Origin: Candidatus Saccharimonadales bacterium
Lineage (GTDB): Bacteria > Patescibacteriota > Saccharimonadia > UBA4664 > DATIHN01
Length of the DNA stretch: 35,371 bases
Direction: 5' to 3'
Assembly (NCBI GenBank): GCA_035480635.1
Contig: DATIHN010000005.1
Coordinates: forward strand, 1 to 35,371
In this document: one piece after another, positions 7,337 through 15,326 of the stretch
Position numbering within the stretch: position 1 is the first letter of the stretch
Layout of the letters: each line of letters begins with the position of its first letter
Position numbers and translations under genes: made by a program
The notes under the pieces: model-generated
Databases searched by the model: none
Told to the model about the DNA's origin: nothing
The model's input: only the letters and a program-made list of their open reading frames with translations

Positions 7337-8389
7337 ATGATAAATCGCTTTTTAGGCATGCTGAGTCATGACATTGGCATTGACCTAGGTACAGCTAATA
7401 CGCTGGTCTATGTGCGTGGACGGGGCATTGTTATAAACGAGCCCAGCGTGGTAGCGGTCAATACCAAGACCAACCAAGTTTTGGCAATTGGGGATGAGGC
7501 CAAGAAGATGGTTGGCAAAACCCCGGCCAGCATTGTGGCGACCAGGCCTTTGGTCGATGGAGTCGTTAGTGACTTTGAAGTCACCGAGCAGATGCTTAAG
7601 TATTTTATCGAGAAGGTCCACCGGGAGAGTTACGCCATATTCCCGAGACCCAGAGTCGTGATTGGCATTCCCCAAGGCGTTACCGAGGTCGAGAAACGAG
7701 CGGTGGAGGATGCCGCTAGCAACGCTGGGGCTCGCCAAACATTCTTGATTGAAGAACCAATGGCCGCGGCCATTGGTAGTCGCCTGCCCATCCAAGATGC
7801 CGCCGGTAGCATGATCGTCGATATTGGTGGCGGCACCACCGAGGTGGCCATAATTTCGCTAGGGGGTATTGTGGCTTCAAGGAGCTTGCGCATTGCCGGC
7901 GATGAGTTGAGTGATGACATTATTCAATTTGCTCGCGAAGAGTTTAATTTACAGATTGGTGAGCGCACCGCCGAAAACATCAAAATTGGCATTGGCTCAG
8001 CCTACCCAGTGGGTAAACCGACACCAATACCGATGCGCGGGCGTGATTTGGTGACCGGCCTGCCTAAAGAAATCATGGTCGGCGATGATCTGATTCGCCG
8101 GGCTCTAACCAAAAGCGTGCGGGCCATTGTTGAATCGATCAAAATTACGATCGAAGAGACTCCACCCGAACTAGTGGCCGATATTATGGATCGCGGCATT
8201 GTGCTGGCTGGCGGCGGGGCTTTGCTCAAAGGCCTCGATCTCATGATCCACCGCGAAACCAAGATGCCAGTTGTGATAGCTGATGATCCCTTAACCAGTG
8301 TGGCTAGGGGTACGGGCTTAGTTTTGGAAGACTTGGATAGTCTAAAAGAAATTTTGGTGCCAACTCAGTTTGGTAAGATTCCGAGGTAA
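7337..8389 (+). CDS. mreB: Rod shape-determining protein MreB (bacterial actin)
   Basis: Encodes 350 residues, normal for MreB. It forms membrane-bound filaments that guide side-wall peptidoglycan synthesis. Visible actin-fold parts: phosphate 1 GIDLGTANTLVYVRGRGIV, EPSVVA, IGIPQGVTEVEKRAV, EEPMAAAIG, phosphate 2 MIVDIGGGTTEVAII, and the adenosine segment GIVLAGGGALLKGLD. I start at ATG 7337; TTG 7325 is possible and would add four residues. The short N-terminal MINRFLGML could be the amphipathic membrane anchor. The stop overlaps the mreC start by 1 nt (TAATG). Confidence 0.97.
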   Translation: MINRFLGMLSHDIGIDLGTANTLVYVRGRGIVINEPSVVAVNTKTNQVLAIGDEAKKMVGKTPASIVATRPLVDGVVSDFEVTEQMLKYFIEKVHRESYAIFPRPRVVIGIPQGVTEVEKRAVEDAASNAGARQTFLIEEPMAAAIGSRLPIQDAAGSMIVDIGGGTTEVAIISLGGIVASRSLRIAGDELSDDIIQFAREEFNLQIGERTAENIKIGIGSAYPVGKPTPIPMRGRDLVTGLPKEIMVGDDLIRRALTKSVRAIVESIKITIEETPPELVADIMDRGIVLAGGGALLKGLDLMIHRETKMPVVIADDPLTSVARGTGLVLEDLDSLKEILVPTQFGKIPR

Positions 8390-9183
8390 TGCGCAAACCG
8401 AGTAATCGCACCATCATTATAACCATCGCGATTGCCGTGGGGGTGGTAGTGTTGGGGCGGCTCGGCTATTTGCGGCCTCTAACCACGGCTTTGGATTACA
8501 CCACTACGCCAGTGCGGGGGCTGTTTCGTAACATCGGCAGTTCGATTTCCAGCCGGAGCTCACAAATTACTGGGATCGGACATTTGCAGCGCGATAATGC
8601 TCGCTTGCAAGAAGAAGTAAATACTCTAAAACAACGCTTAGCCGACGATACCGAGATTCGCCAGCAAAATGACATTTTACGGCGTCAACTCCAAATCGGT
8701 GGAGCAGCCAGTGCCCAGCTGGTGGCAGCCGATGTTATCGGCTACCAACCCGATAACTTTCGCCAATTTTTAACCATCGCCAAAGGTTCAAACGACGGCC
8801 TGAAAGTCGGCCAGGCCGTCGTGGCTGATGGCGTATTGGTCGGCACCATTTCCGAAACTAGCCGGACCAGCGCCAAAGTCTTTTTGTTAAGCGACCCCAA
8901 CTTTAAGGTTAATGGTATTGATCAAGCCAGTCGGGCTAGTGGCACCGTCCACGGCCAGTTGGGGAGCGGCTTAGTTATGGACAAAATCGCCCAAGGCGAC
9001 AGTGTTAGCCCTGGAGATACCATTGTAACCAGTGGCCTGGGCGGTGATATCCCTAAAGGCATCATCATCGGGCAAGTCGAATCTGTCGATCAGCGTGACA
9101 ACCAAGTCTTCCAGGTTGCACAAGTGGCTTCGACCATCCGGGTATCTAAATTGGAACTGGTCTTTGTGATGGTAGCATCGTGA
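8389..9183 (+). CDS. mreC: Rod shape-determining protein MreC
   Basis: Encodes 264 residues. MreC links cytoplasmic MreB to periplasmic/extracellular wall enzymes and activates PBP2. It has an N-terminal membrane anchor (about residues 9-28), a coiled coil (about 65-100) with repeated Leu, Gln and Arg, and a C-terminal beta domain containing VIGYQPDNFRQFLTIAKGSNDGLKVGQAVV and DTIVTSGLGGDIPKGIIIGQV, both typical of the family. Overlaps mreB by 1 nt and mreD by GTGA. Confidence 0.95.
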   Translation: MRKPSNRTIIITIAIAVGVVVLGRLGYLRPLTTALDYTTTPVRGLFRNIGSSISSRSSQITGIGHLQRDNARLQEEVNTLKQRLADDTEIRQQNDILRRQLQIGGAASAQLVAADVIGYQPDNFRQFLTIAKGSNDGLKVGQAVVADGVLVGTISETSRTSAKVFLLSDPNFKVNGIDQASRASGTVHGQLGSGLVMDKIAQGDSVSPGDTIVTSGLGGDIPKGIIIGQVESVDQRDNQVFQVAQVASTIRVSKLELVFVMVAS

Positions 9184-9698
9184 ACATCGTAAGAGCTGCG
9201 ATCATCGCTTTAGTTGTAGTTTGGTTGCAAGTTGCTACTCTGCCAGCTTTGGGGCTAGCGGGCGTGGTACCGAACCTGGCCCTGGTTTGCGTCATATTAC
9301 TGGCAGCCAGGCTACCGGTCACGGCCAGCTTAGGTCTGGCTGTAGCCATTGGTGCGCTCCTAGATGCAAGTAGTGGCAGCGATTATGGTTTACGGACCGC
9401 TTTCTATGTCCTGATTGCCCTCATTACGGCGGTCCTGGGGCAGTTGGGCAGCGACCTCGATAATTTGAGCTTACTGGCTAGTCTAGTGATTGGGGCAACG
9501 CTCATGATTAATTTGGCGATTTTAGCCAATTTGGCTTTCTTGCATATTAGTCTGCCGCTAAACTACATTGGCCGACACGTCCTGGTTGAAATTTGTTTGA
9601 ATTTGATAATGCTAGTGCCGCTCAAATGGGCAATGTCTAGAGCAATCGGGCGCTCGGCACCGGAATACGTTATTAATCCCAAGATCAGACGTGGCTAA
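9180..9698 (+). CDS. mreD: Rod shape-determining membrane protein MreD
   Basis: Encodes 172 residues from GTG 9180, which overlaps the mreC stop. It is almost entirely hydrophobic with about five to six membrane segments, as expected for MreD, the integral membrane part of the elongasome. Sequence conservation is low in this family; the call rests on length, topology and position between mreC and the PBP2 gene, plus LDASSGSDYGLRTAFYVL in the middle. The end overlaps the next gene by 8 nt. Confidence 0.88.
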   Translation: MNIVRAAIIALVVVWLQVATLPALGLAGVVPNLALVCVILLAARLPVTASLGLAVAIGALLDASSGSDYGLRTAFYVLIALITAVLGQLGSDLDNLSLLASLVIGATLMINLAILANLAFLHISLPLNYIGRHVLVEICLNLIMLVPLKWAMSRAIGRSAPEYVINPKIRRG

Positions 9699-11649
9699 AA
9701 AACGCTCACTCTTTAGCTACGTTCCCAAGCTCAGCGGCCGCCACCATATCCGAGTTCGAGATACTTCCAAACATGAGCGGTGGGCCGATGCGATTTTGCC
9801 GGCTGATGCCGAGGCCACACCGGTCGAAGAGGCTACCAACCGTCGACCAATCATGGCATTGGGCGCTGTGGTGGCAGCAACTTTCTTAATTTTGGTCTTG
9901 CAAATGTTACGGTTGCAGATCTTTCAAGGTGGTCGAAACCTAGGCCTAGCCGAAGGGAATCGCATTTCACAAAAGATTACTCGAGCACCAAGAGGAGTAA
10001 TTTATGATCGCAACCACCAAGCCCTAGCCAAAAACGTGGCCAGCTTTGATGTCACCATTACCCCGCAACTTGTGCCTAAAGACGCCGATCAGCGCAACCA
10101 GATATTTAGCCGTGTTAGTCAGATTACTGGAGTAAATGCTGAAACCCTCACCAATCTGGCTAATGCCACCAACATCAACCCGCTCCAGCCCCAGTTGGTT
10201 AAAAGTGACTTGCCGCGCGATCAAGCCTTGCTGTTTGATCAAGAAAGTGATGGTTTAGTTGGTTTTAGTCTGGATGTTAACCCGATTCGCCAATATTTAG
10301 ACGGTGGTTTAATGGGGGACATTTTGGGCTACACTGGCCGCGTCAGCCCAGCAGACCTTAAAAACCACCCGGATTATCTGCCGACCGACTACATTGGCAA
10401 GGCCGGCATCGAGAATCAATATGAGGCCACCCTAAAAGGCACCAACGGCAGCGAACAGACCGAAGTCGATGCCAATCGCCGACCCGTTAAGGTCCTAGAC
10501 AGCCGAGAGTCTGCACCTGGCTCAAGTATTGTGTTATCAATCGATCAAGGGTTGCAAGCCAAGTTGACCCAGGCGCTTCAGTCGTCGCTGGCCAAATCTG
10601 GCACCAGGCGAGCGGCTGGGGTGGCCATGAACCCTAAAACCGGTGAGATCTTGGCGCTGGTCAGCCTGCCGGGGTACGACTCCAACCAATTTGCTCATGG
10701 CATCGACCAAGCCGACTATCTAAAATTAGTCAATGACAGCGCCCAGCCCCTGTTCAATAAAGCCATTAGTGGCACCTATCCGACTGGCTCAATCATCAAA
10801 CCGCTGGTAGCCTCAGCGGCGCTGCAGGAGGGAACCATCACGCCAGAAACAACTGTGACCGACAAAGGTTTTTTGGAGATCCCGAACCCTTACAACCCCA
10901 GTGTCACTTACCGGTTTTACGGCTACGAACATAGTGGTTTGGGCACCCTCAATCTTTACCGAGCGATTGCTCTGAGCTCAAACATTTACTTCTACACTGT
11001 CGGTGGTGGCTTTGGTAACATCCAAGGTCTAGGTGTCAGCCGCCTGACCTCGTGGTACAACAAATTTGGGCTGGGCAAAATCACCGGAATAGATTTGCCG
11101 GGGGAGGCCAGCGGTCGGGTGCCTACGCCCGACTGGAAGCAAAAGACCTTCCACCAGCCCTGGTACACCGGCGACACCTATAATATTTCGGTCGGTCAGG
11201 GCGATATGTTAGTTTCGCCCCTGCAGATGGCGGTGGCCATTTCGGCCATTGCCAATGGTGGCAGTATTATCAAGCCACACTTACTCAAACAAGTTGTCGA
11301 TAACAATGGCCACGTCACCCAAGATATCCAACCAGAAGTGGTTCGGCCGCTGGGGGTTAGCCAAAAGAATCTGCAAGTCGTGCGCGACGGCATGCGCCAG
11401 GTCATCACTAGCGGCACCGGCTGCTGCTACATTCAGCCGGCGATACCGGTGCCGGTGGCCGGTAAAACTGGCACGGCCGAAACTGACCCCACTGGCAACC
11501 GTAAGCCCCATGCCTGGTTTGAGGCCTATGCACCATTCGATGATCCGCAGATTGTAGTGGTGGCACTCGTCGAAAACGCCGGCGAAGGCGCTAATTTTGC
11601 CGCTCCCGCGGTGCGCGATACTCTAGCCTGGTATTTCAGTCCGCACTAG
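9691..11649 (+). CDS. mrdA: Penicillin-binding protein 2, peptidoglycan transpeptidase
   Basis: Encodes 652 residues from GTG 9691, placed inside the end of mreD. PBP2 cross-links new side-wall peptidoglycan with RodA and MreC. Parts in order: cytoplasmic N-terminus; membrane anchor (about residues 54-72); dimerisation region with RISQKITRAPRGVIYDRN; transpeptidase domain with Ser367-x-x-Lys370 (YPTGSIIKP), Ser429-Ser430-Asn431, and Lys592-Thr-Gly-Thr (AGKTGTAET). All catalytic motifs are intact. GYTGRVSPADLK and YIGKAGIENQYE are typical of this class. No rodA gene is next to it. Confidence 0.95.
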   Translation: MAKKRSLFSYVPKLSGRHHIRVRDTSKHERWADAILPADAEATPVEEATNRRPIMALGAVVAATFLILVLQMLRLQIFQGGRNLGLAEGNRISQKITRAPRGVIYDRNHQALAKNVASFDVTITPQLVPKDADQRNQIFSRVSQITGVNAETLTNLANATNINPLQPQLVKSDLPRDQALLFDQESDGLVGFSLDVNPIRQYLDGGLMGDILGYTGRVSPADLKNHPDYLPTDYIGKAGIENQYEATLKGTNGSEQTEVDANRRPVKVLDSRESAPGSSIVLSIDQGLQAKLTQALQSSLAKSGTRRAAGVAMNPKTGEILALVSLPGYDSNQFAHGIDQADYLKLVNDSAQPLFNKAISGTYPTGSIIKPLVASAALQEGTITPETTVTDKGFLEIPNPYNPSVTYRFYGYEHSGLGTLNLYRAIALSSNIYFYTVGGGFGNIQGLGVSRLTSWYNKFGLGKITGIDLPGEASGRVPTPDWKQKTFHQPWYTGDTYNISVGQGDMLVSPLQMAVAISAIANGGSIIKPHLLKQVVDNNGHVTQDIQPEVVRPLGVSQKNLQVVRDGMRQVITSGTGCCYIQPAIPVPVAGKTGTAETDPTGNRKPHAWFEAYAPFDDPQIVVVALVENAGEGANFAAPAVRDTLAWYFSPH

Positions 11650-11684
11650 GAGAAATTGTTGGTTTATTTTGACAATAATAACTA

Positions 11685-11713
11685 TTGACAGTTGCAATTA
11701 CACTTGCGAAAAT
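11685..11713 (+). promoter_or_regulatory. Promoter of greA
   Basis: A consensus -35 TTGACA (11685-11690), a 17-nt spacer and a weaker -10 GAAAAT (11708-11713). A second TTGACA lies at 11669-11674. Transcription would begin about 100 nt before the greA start, leaving room for the leader hairpin. Confidence 0.5.
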
Positions 11714-11750
11714 CTATAGGCGAAAGATCGTAAACACAAACTAGTTGAAG

Positions 11751-11785
11751 ATCGAAGGCTCGGGCCCGCCCGACGATTTTTTTTT
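11751..11785 (+). terminator. Terminator-like hairpin in the greA leader (possible attenuator)
   Basis: TCGGG (11760-11764) pairs with CCCGA (11769-11773), extended after a bulge by ATCG (11751-11754) with CGAT (11774-11777), and followed by nine T residues (11777-11785). It lies between the promoter and the strong Shine-Dalgarno AAGGAGGT (11802-11809). Because it sits upstream of the gene on the same transcript, premature termination is plausible. E. coli greA is known to have a leader terminator as well. Confidence 0.5.
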
Positions 11786-11816
11786 AACACCCCCGGCACA
11801 CAAGGAGGTAAACAAC

Positions 11817-12287
11817 ATGAATGTAGCAAAAAAAGACTTTTATTTAACCACTGAAGGCGTCTCCAAGCTCAAGGAAGAGCTAGACGACCTGATTTCCAAT
11901 CAGCGGCCCAAAATTGCCGTTCGACTCAAGGAAGCCAAAGAATACGGCGATTTGAGCGAAAACGCCCAGTGGGATGACGCTAAAGATCAGCAGGCCTTCG
12001 TTGAGGGTCGGATTTCTGAAATCGAAAATATTTTGAAGCATTCTCAAATCATCGAAGCTCCCAAAGATGCGAGTATTGTTGGACTCGGTTCGATCGTGCA
12101 CGTAGAGGTGGAAGAGGGCGTTCAGAAGTATCACATTGTCGGTTCACCTGAAGCCAATCCAGATGAAGGTAAAATTTCTAACGAATCACCGATTGGCAAA
12201 GCTTTGATGGGCTGCAAGAAGGGTGATGAGGTCGAAGTCGAAGTTCCCTCTGGCACCATTACCTACAAAATCAAACGAATCGAATAA
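11817..12287 (+). CDS. greA: Transcription elongation factor GreA
   Basis: Encodes 156 residues, the standard GreA length. It enters the RNA polymerase secondary channel and stimulates cleavage of backtracked RNA. The N-terminal coiled coil holds LKEAKEYGDLSENAQWDDAK with the acidic tip; the C-terminal FKBP-like domain ends SPIGKALMGCKKGDEVEVEV. I start at ATG 11817 because of AAGGAGGT 7 nt upstream; the frame stays open to 11745 but the extra residues do not match GreA. The gene's 3' end and terminator are copied 691 bp downstream. Confidence 0.97.
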   Translation: MNVAKKDFYLTTEGVSKLKEELDDLISNQRPKIAVRLKEAKEYGDLSENAQWDDAKDQQAFVEGRISEIENILKHSQIIEAPKDASIVGLGSIVHVEVEEGVQKYHIVGSPEANPDEGKISNESPIGKALMGCKKGDEVEVEVPSGTITYKIKRIE

Positions 12288-12339
12288 GTTGCACTTAACT
12301 TAAGCTCTTCAAGTCACTTGGCTGGAGGGTTTTTGTTAT
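12261..12339 (+). repeat. greA tail and terminator, copy 1
   Basis: This 79-nt segment comprises the last codons of greA (encoding TYKIKRIE), its stop, and its terminator-promoter module. It is repeated at 12952-13030 with 4 differences by my alignment. This copy is the functional greA end. Confidence 0.9.
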
Positions 12340-12342
12340 ACT
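12305..12342 (+). terminator. greA terminator fused to the promoter of the next gene
   Basis: TCAAGT (12309-12314) / ACTTGG (12316-12321), with outer CTC/GAG, is followed by GGTTTTTG. An extended -10, TGTTATACT (-10 hexamer 12337-12342), directly follows and lies 6 nt before the next ATG. Confidence 0.65.
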
Positions 12343-12348
12343 TACGGA

Positions 12349-12918
12349 ATGTCATGGCATGCTGTTAGCGGTATTGCAGCGGGAGTTATCTTCTCGGTAA
12401 GTTCTGGGTGGTATGTCCTTGATATTGCCAGAAGTAAAGTAGTGGTGAGTATTGCGACCTTTGCTGTCTTGGCGTTAATTACGGTTTCGCAGCTGGTGTC
12501 CTTGATTGCCGAGCACGTCTGGGTAGTAGTGCCGTTTACGCTAGTCGGCGCAGTTGCAAATGTCTTAATCATTATACTGTCTTATAAGAACAAACGAATT
12601 TACTTTGACTGGTTGGATAAGGTGGCTCTGCTGGGCGCAATAGCTGGACTTATTCTATGGGCATATACAAAAGATGCTGCGCTCAATCTTTACGTTCTCT
12701 CGGCTGTGACCTTTGTCACGTTCATTCCACTAGTCGTTAAAACATTCAAGAACCCTAGTTTCGAAACAGTTAAGCCCTGGAGGTTAAATCTACTTGCTTC
12801 AACTTTTCTACTATTATCAGTAAATTCAATTGCTGCAGTAGTCTGGGTGGTCCCAGTTAGGCAATTCGTTTGCTCTGTATTAATTAACATTGCAGTGGGA
12901 AAAGCCCAAAAGGCCTAA
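12349..12918 (+). CDS. Integral membrane protein, unknown (possibly PQ-loop-like)
   Basis: Encodes 189 residues with about six hydrophobic segments (roughly residues 4-24, 30-52, 57-77, 88-106, 112-132, 146-170). There is no signal peptide and few charged residues. The pattern of short helices with SGWYVLDIARSK near the first loop and LVVKTFKNPSFET in the middle loosely recalls small PQ-loop/SWEET-type membrane proteins; this is a weak resemblance. An extended -10 TATACT lies 6 nt before the ATG, so the mRNA would be leaderless. It is the first cassette of the accessory region after greA. Confidence 0.6.
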   Translation: MSWHAVSGIAAGVIFSVSSGWYVLDIARSKVVVSIATFAVLALITVSQLVSLIAEHVWVVVPFTLVGAVANVLIIILSYKNKRIYFDWLDKVALLGAIAGLILWAYTKDAALNLYVLSAVTFVTFIPLVVKTFKNPSFETVKPWRLNLLASTFLLLSVNSIAAVVWVVPVRQFVCSVLINIAVGKAQKA

Positions 12919-12951
12919 GTTACAAAGCTATTTGGGGTTCTAACTTCCATC

Positions 12952-13030
12952 ACCTACAAAATCAAACGAATCGAATAAGATGCACTTAACTTAAGCTCTC
13001 CAAGCCGCTTGGCTGGAGGGTTTTTGTTAT
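12952..13030 (+). repeat. greA tail and terminator, copy 2 (non-coding duplicate)
   Basis: A 75/79-nt match to the end of greA lies here with no greA gene before it. It starts directly after an 18-nt terminator-arm motif (12937-12954). Three of the four differences fall in the hairpin: one turns a T-G pair into C-G, and two together turn a T-A pair into C-G, so pairing is kept. This indicates a duplication or recombination event at the greA 3' end. Confidence 0.9.
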
Positions 13031-13033
13031 GAT
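12996..13033 (+). terminator. Terminator plus extended -10 before the M16 gene
   Basis: CCAAGC / GCTTGG with a 1-nt centre and outer CTC/GAG, then GGGTTTTTG. It is followed at once by TGT-TATGAT (-10 at 13028-13033), 6 nt before the ATG at 13040. It is part of the duplicated greA-tail unit. Confidence 0.6.
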
Positions 13034-13039
13034 ATAGAA

Positions 13040-14320
13040 ATGGACCTTGCAGCATTTGGTATTAAAAAACATACATTTGCACTAAAGAATGGTTTGCGGG
13101 TTGTTTTGTTTGAACGTGCAAATATGCCAATTCATTTGCGAGCAGCCTTCAAAGCAGGCTGCAAGTATGACCCACCGGGCAAAGAAGGGTTGGCACATTT
13201 CTCAGAGCACCTTCTATTAGCTGGGACTAAGCGCTTTCCCTCAAGTACAGAGCTTGGGGCCTTCATCGAGCAATATGGTGGATGGTACAACGCCAATACA
13301 CCAAAAGAAGAGATCAATCTAGACATTGCTATTGGTGATCCGGCAGATACTGAGGTTGCTTTCGAGATGATGGGAGAAATGTTAACTACCTCACTCTTTT
13401 TGCCACAATCAATCGTGAGCGAAAGAGAGTCTGTTTTGGGTGAGGTCGGTGAGTGGGAGGCAAATCCTTCCAAACAAATCTGGGAAGTTCAAAACCGGCT
13501 TTATTTCCAAGGCACGCCATTGGGTCGGCATGGAGTTGGCACTACTTCCGGAGTTAAGGCATCGAAGCGCGATGACCTTGTTAGCTTTGTTAGTGAAACT
13601 ATCACATCTGATCGGGGAGTAGTAGTAGTCGCTGGTGGTATATCCAAACAAGATGCCGAGAATCTCTCAGAGATTCATTTCGGCAACTTACATCGATCGC
13701 GGGCAGATTTTTCTGACGGCGAGGCAAAAGTATTGCGCCAGAAGCCTATTCTAATTGTCCCAAAGGAAAACCGACAGATTCAATTGACCCTGGGTTTTAG
13801 GACTTGTCCCATGGCAGGCGCAGATGAAGCGGCGCTCGACGTGATTTCGGCAGTTTTAGGCCGCGGTGGTTCTTCGTCTTTGCAAAGGGTACTTAGGCAT
13901 GATCAGGCTCTGGTCTATTCCGTGTGGGCAGAAAGTGTGAACTTAGCGGCTGGAGGGTGGATATCGGTCGAGACTACGGCAGCGAAAGCGAAATTACAGC
14001 AAATTTTAGACGCCATATGTTTGGAGTTCCGACGTGTATACAAGGGTAAATTGAGTCAGGCAGAAATTGACTTAGCCAAAGCCAAGATCGTGAAATCAAC
14101 ACGTCTCTACTTACAATCATCATACGACGTAGCCCTCAGTCACAGTCGCTATAGTCTGCAGGTCGACTCGGGCTGGGACGTCTTTGATTATGACAAAAGA
14201 GTTTCCGCAGTAACCGCAGATGACATTAAGCGTGTAGGTAACAAGTATTTCAGGCCAGGTGAATGGTATCTTGGCCTCATTGGCGATGTTAAAGAATCAG
14301 ACTTTTCTGTAAATTATTAA
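13040..14320 (+). CDS. M16-family zinc metallopeptidase
   Basis: Encodes 426 residues, matching single-unit M16B peptidases that act as dimers or with a partner. The inverted zinc motif HFSEH (His53, Glu56, His57) and the downstream Glu (Glu135 in SVLGEVGEW) are present, so the enzyme looks catalytically intact. It continues with a second M16 half (from about residue 220, QIQLTLGFRTCP). No signal peptide is visible, so a cytoplasmic peptide-degrading role is likely. It is a single-gene unit with its own extended -10 promoter at a leaderless distance. No second M16 gene is adjacent. Confidence 0.9.
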   Translation: MDLAAFGIKKHTFALKNGLRVVLFERANMPIHLRAAFKAGCKYDPPGKEGLAHFSEHLLLAGTKRFPSSTELGAFIEQYGGWYNANTPKEEINLDIAIGDPADTEVAFEMMGEMLTTSLFLPQSIVSERESVLGEVGEWEANPSKQIWEVQNRLYFQGTPLGRHGVGTTSGVKASKRDDLVSFVSETITSDRGVVVVAGGISKQDAENLSEIHFGNLHRSRADFSDGEAKVLRQKPILIVPKENRQIQLTLGFRTCPMAGADEAALDVISAVLGRGGSSSLQRVLRHDQALVYSVWAESVNLAAGGWISVETTAAKAKLQQILDAICLEFRRVYKGKLSQAEIDLAKAKIVKSTRLYLQSSYDVALSHSRYSLQVDSGWDVFDYDKRVSAVTADDIKRVGNKYFRPGEWYLGLIGDVKESDFSVNY

Positions 14321-14321
14321 A

Positions 14322-14360
14322 GTTATAACTTCCAATTATTCGGAGGGTTTTTGTTATACT
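14322..14360 (+). terminator. Terminator-promoter module between M16 and methyltransferase genes
   Basis: GTTATAACTTCCA starts 1 nt after the M16 stop. CTTCC (14329-14333) pairs with GGAGG (14342-14346), then GTTTTTG, then TGT-TATACT (-10 at 14355-14360), 6 nt before the next ATG. Terminator and promoter share the T-run. Confidence 0.65.
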
Positions 14361-14366
14361 TGCGGC

Positions 14367-15128
14367 ATGACAAAATTTAATGATTATGATTCTGTAGCAG
14401 AAAAACGCCAGCAACGCTTCTTAAAGGGGGAGAGCATGCCTCACCGTTTTGTGGAGAAGCCAGCAATGGAGAAAATGCTACCACCGCTTGCGGGGCAGAA
14501 GGTTTTAATGATTGGCTGTGGTACTGGGGAGGAATCTAGGTTGCTAGTGGAGAAGGGGGCCAAGGAGCTGATTGGTATTGATACGTCGAAAGTATCAATT
14601 GACTTGGCGACCAAGACATATCCAAATCACCAATTCCAGGTTGGTGACATGAATAAATTAGACTTTGATGATGATGAGTTTGACTTTGTATATAGCAGCT
14701 TAGCAATCGACTACACAGATAGTCCTCTTGGTGTCTATCGAGAAGTGTATCGAGTTCTAAAACAGGGTGGGGTATTCCAGTTCTCCGTCCCACACCCCGT
14801 TAGATGGTCTTCCGAGATAGTTGAGATTGACGGTGTTCGTACAAGAGTACTTGGCTTTTCTGAAAATAAAGAAAAGCCTCGTGTTTATGGGAACTACAAT
14901 GACTATGCATTACATGAGCATGAATTTACGATATCGAACGGTGATCCGATCAGAGTTTGGGTCGGTCCACCCAGTATGCATTTTCAAATGCTTAAAGAAG
15001 CTGGATTTAGGGTTGAGGAATTTGTCGAAACAAAAGCGGTTGTTGAAGCCAAGAAAGTTGATGAATATTACTTCGATAGATTTAGCAGACTACCACAATT
15101 TGTACTCTTTCAAGCACTAAAGTTCTAA
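14367..15128 (+). CDS. Class I SAM-dependent methyltransferase
   Basis: Encodes 253 residues. The Rossmann-type SAM-binding motif I is VLMIGCGTGEES (about residues 46-57), followed by acidic LIGIDTS, then DFVYSSLAIDYT and YRVLKQGGVFQFSVPHP, all typical of Methyltransf_11-type enzymes. The substrate is unknown; the C-terminal half has no motif I can tie to a pathway. An extended -10 is 6 nt before the ATG. The stop codon lies inside the recurrent GTTCTAAC motif (15122-15129), so the gene boundary coincides with the repeated module. Confidence 0.85.
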   Translation: MTKFNDYDSVAEKRQQRFLKGESMPHRFVEKPAMEKMLPPLAGQKVLMIGCGTGEESRLLVEKGAKELIGIDTSKVSIDLATKTYPNHQFQVGDMNKLDFDDDEFDFVYSSLAIDYTDSPLGVYREVYRVLKQGGVFQFSVPHPVRWSSEIVEIDGVRTRVLGFSENKEKPRVYGNYNDYALHEHEFTISNGDPIRVWVGPPSMHFQMLKEAGFRVEEFVETKAVVEAKKVDEYYFDRFSRLPQFVLFQALKF

Positions 15129-15139
15129 CTTCCATCACC
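15122..15139 (+). repeat. Recurrent 18-nt terminator-arm motif (one of five copies)
   Basis: The motif (start GTTCTAACTTCC) is identical here and at 12937-12954, and near-identical at 18533-18550, 17579-17596 and 14322-14339. Each follows an accessory gene. At this copy the usual GTTTGGAGGG partner arm is missing, so no terminator forms. Confidence 0.8.
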
Positions 15140-15149
15140 ACCCGGATAA

Positions 15150-15177
15150 TTGACTTACGTTTTGTCTATGCTAGAGT
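15150..15177 (+). promoter_or_regulatory. Promoter of the leader peptide and unknown gene
   Basis: TTGACT (15150-15155), 16 nt, TAGAGT (15172-15177) preceded by TGC (extended -10). Seven nucleotides separate it from ATG 15185. Confidence 0.6.
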
Positions 15178-15184
15178 GAGTGAC

Positions 15185-15271
15185 ATGCAAGTTAATAAAT
15201 CCAACTATCATTTCTGGTTTAGCACAAACTCTTCCCGGAAGAGGTTGGTTGTTGTACCCAGAGTTAACTAA
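15185..15271 (+). CDS. Possible 28-residue leader peptide
   Basis: ATG 15185 lies 7 nt after the -10, the spacing of leaderless starts in this window. The frame encodes 28 residues including SSRKRLVVVPRVN and ends in TAA. It spans GGAAG (about 15237-15241), which can pair with part of the terminator stem downstream. A leader peptide controlling attenuation is possible; chance is also possible for so short a frame. Seen: promoter, ORF and terminator order. Inferred: function. Confidence 0.35.
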   Translation: MQVNKSNYHFWFSTNSSRKRLVVVPRVN

Positions 15272-15298
15272 GCACTTATTTCTCAGACACCACACCCA

Positions 15299-15326
15299 AT
15301 CCCTTCCTAGAAGGGATTTTTCTTTT
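15299..15326 (+). terminator. Intrinsic terminator in the leader of the unknown gene
   Basis: ATCCCTTC (15299-15306) pairs with GAAGGGAT (15310-15317) around CTA and runs into TTTTCTTTTC. It lies 40 nt before the Shine-Dalgarno of the gene at 15367, so it would stop transcription before the gene unless prevented. Confidence 0.75.
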
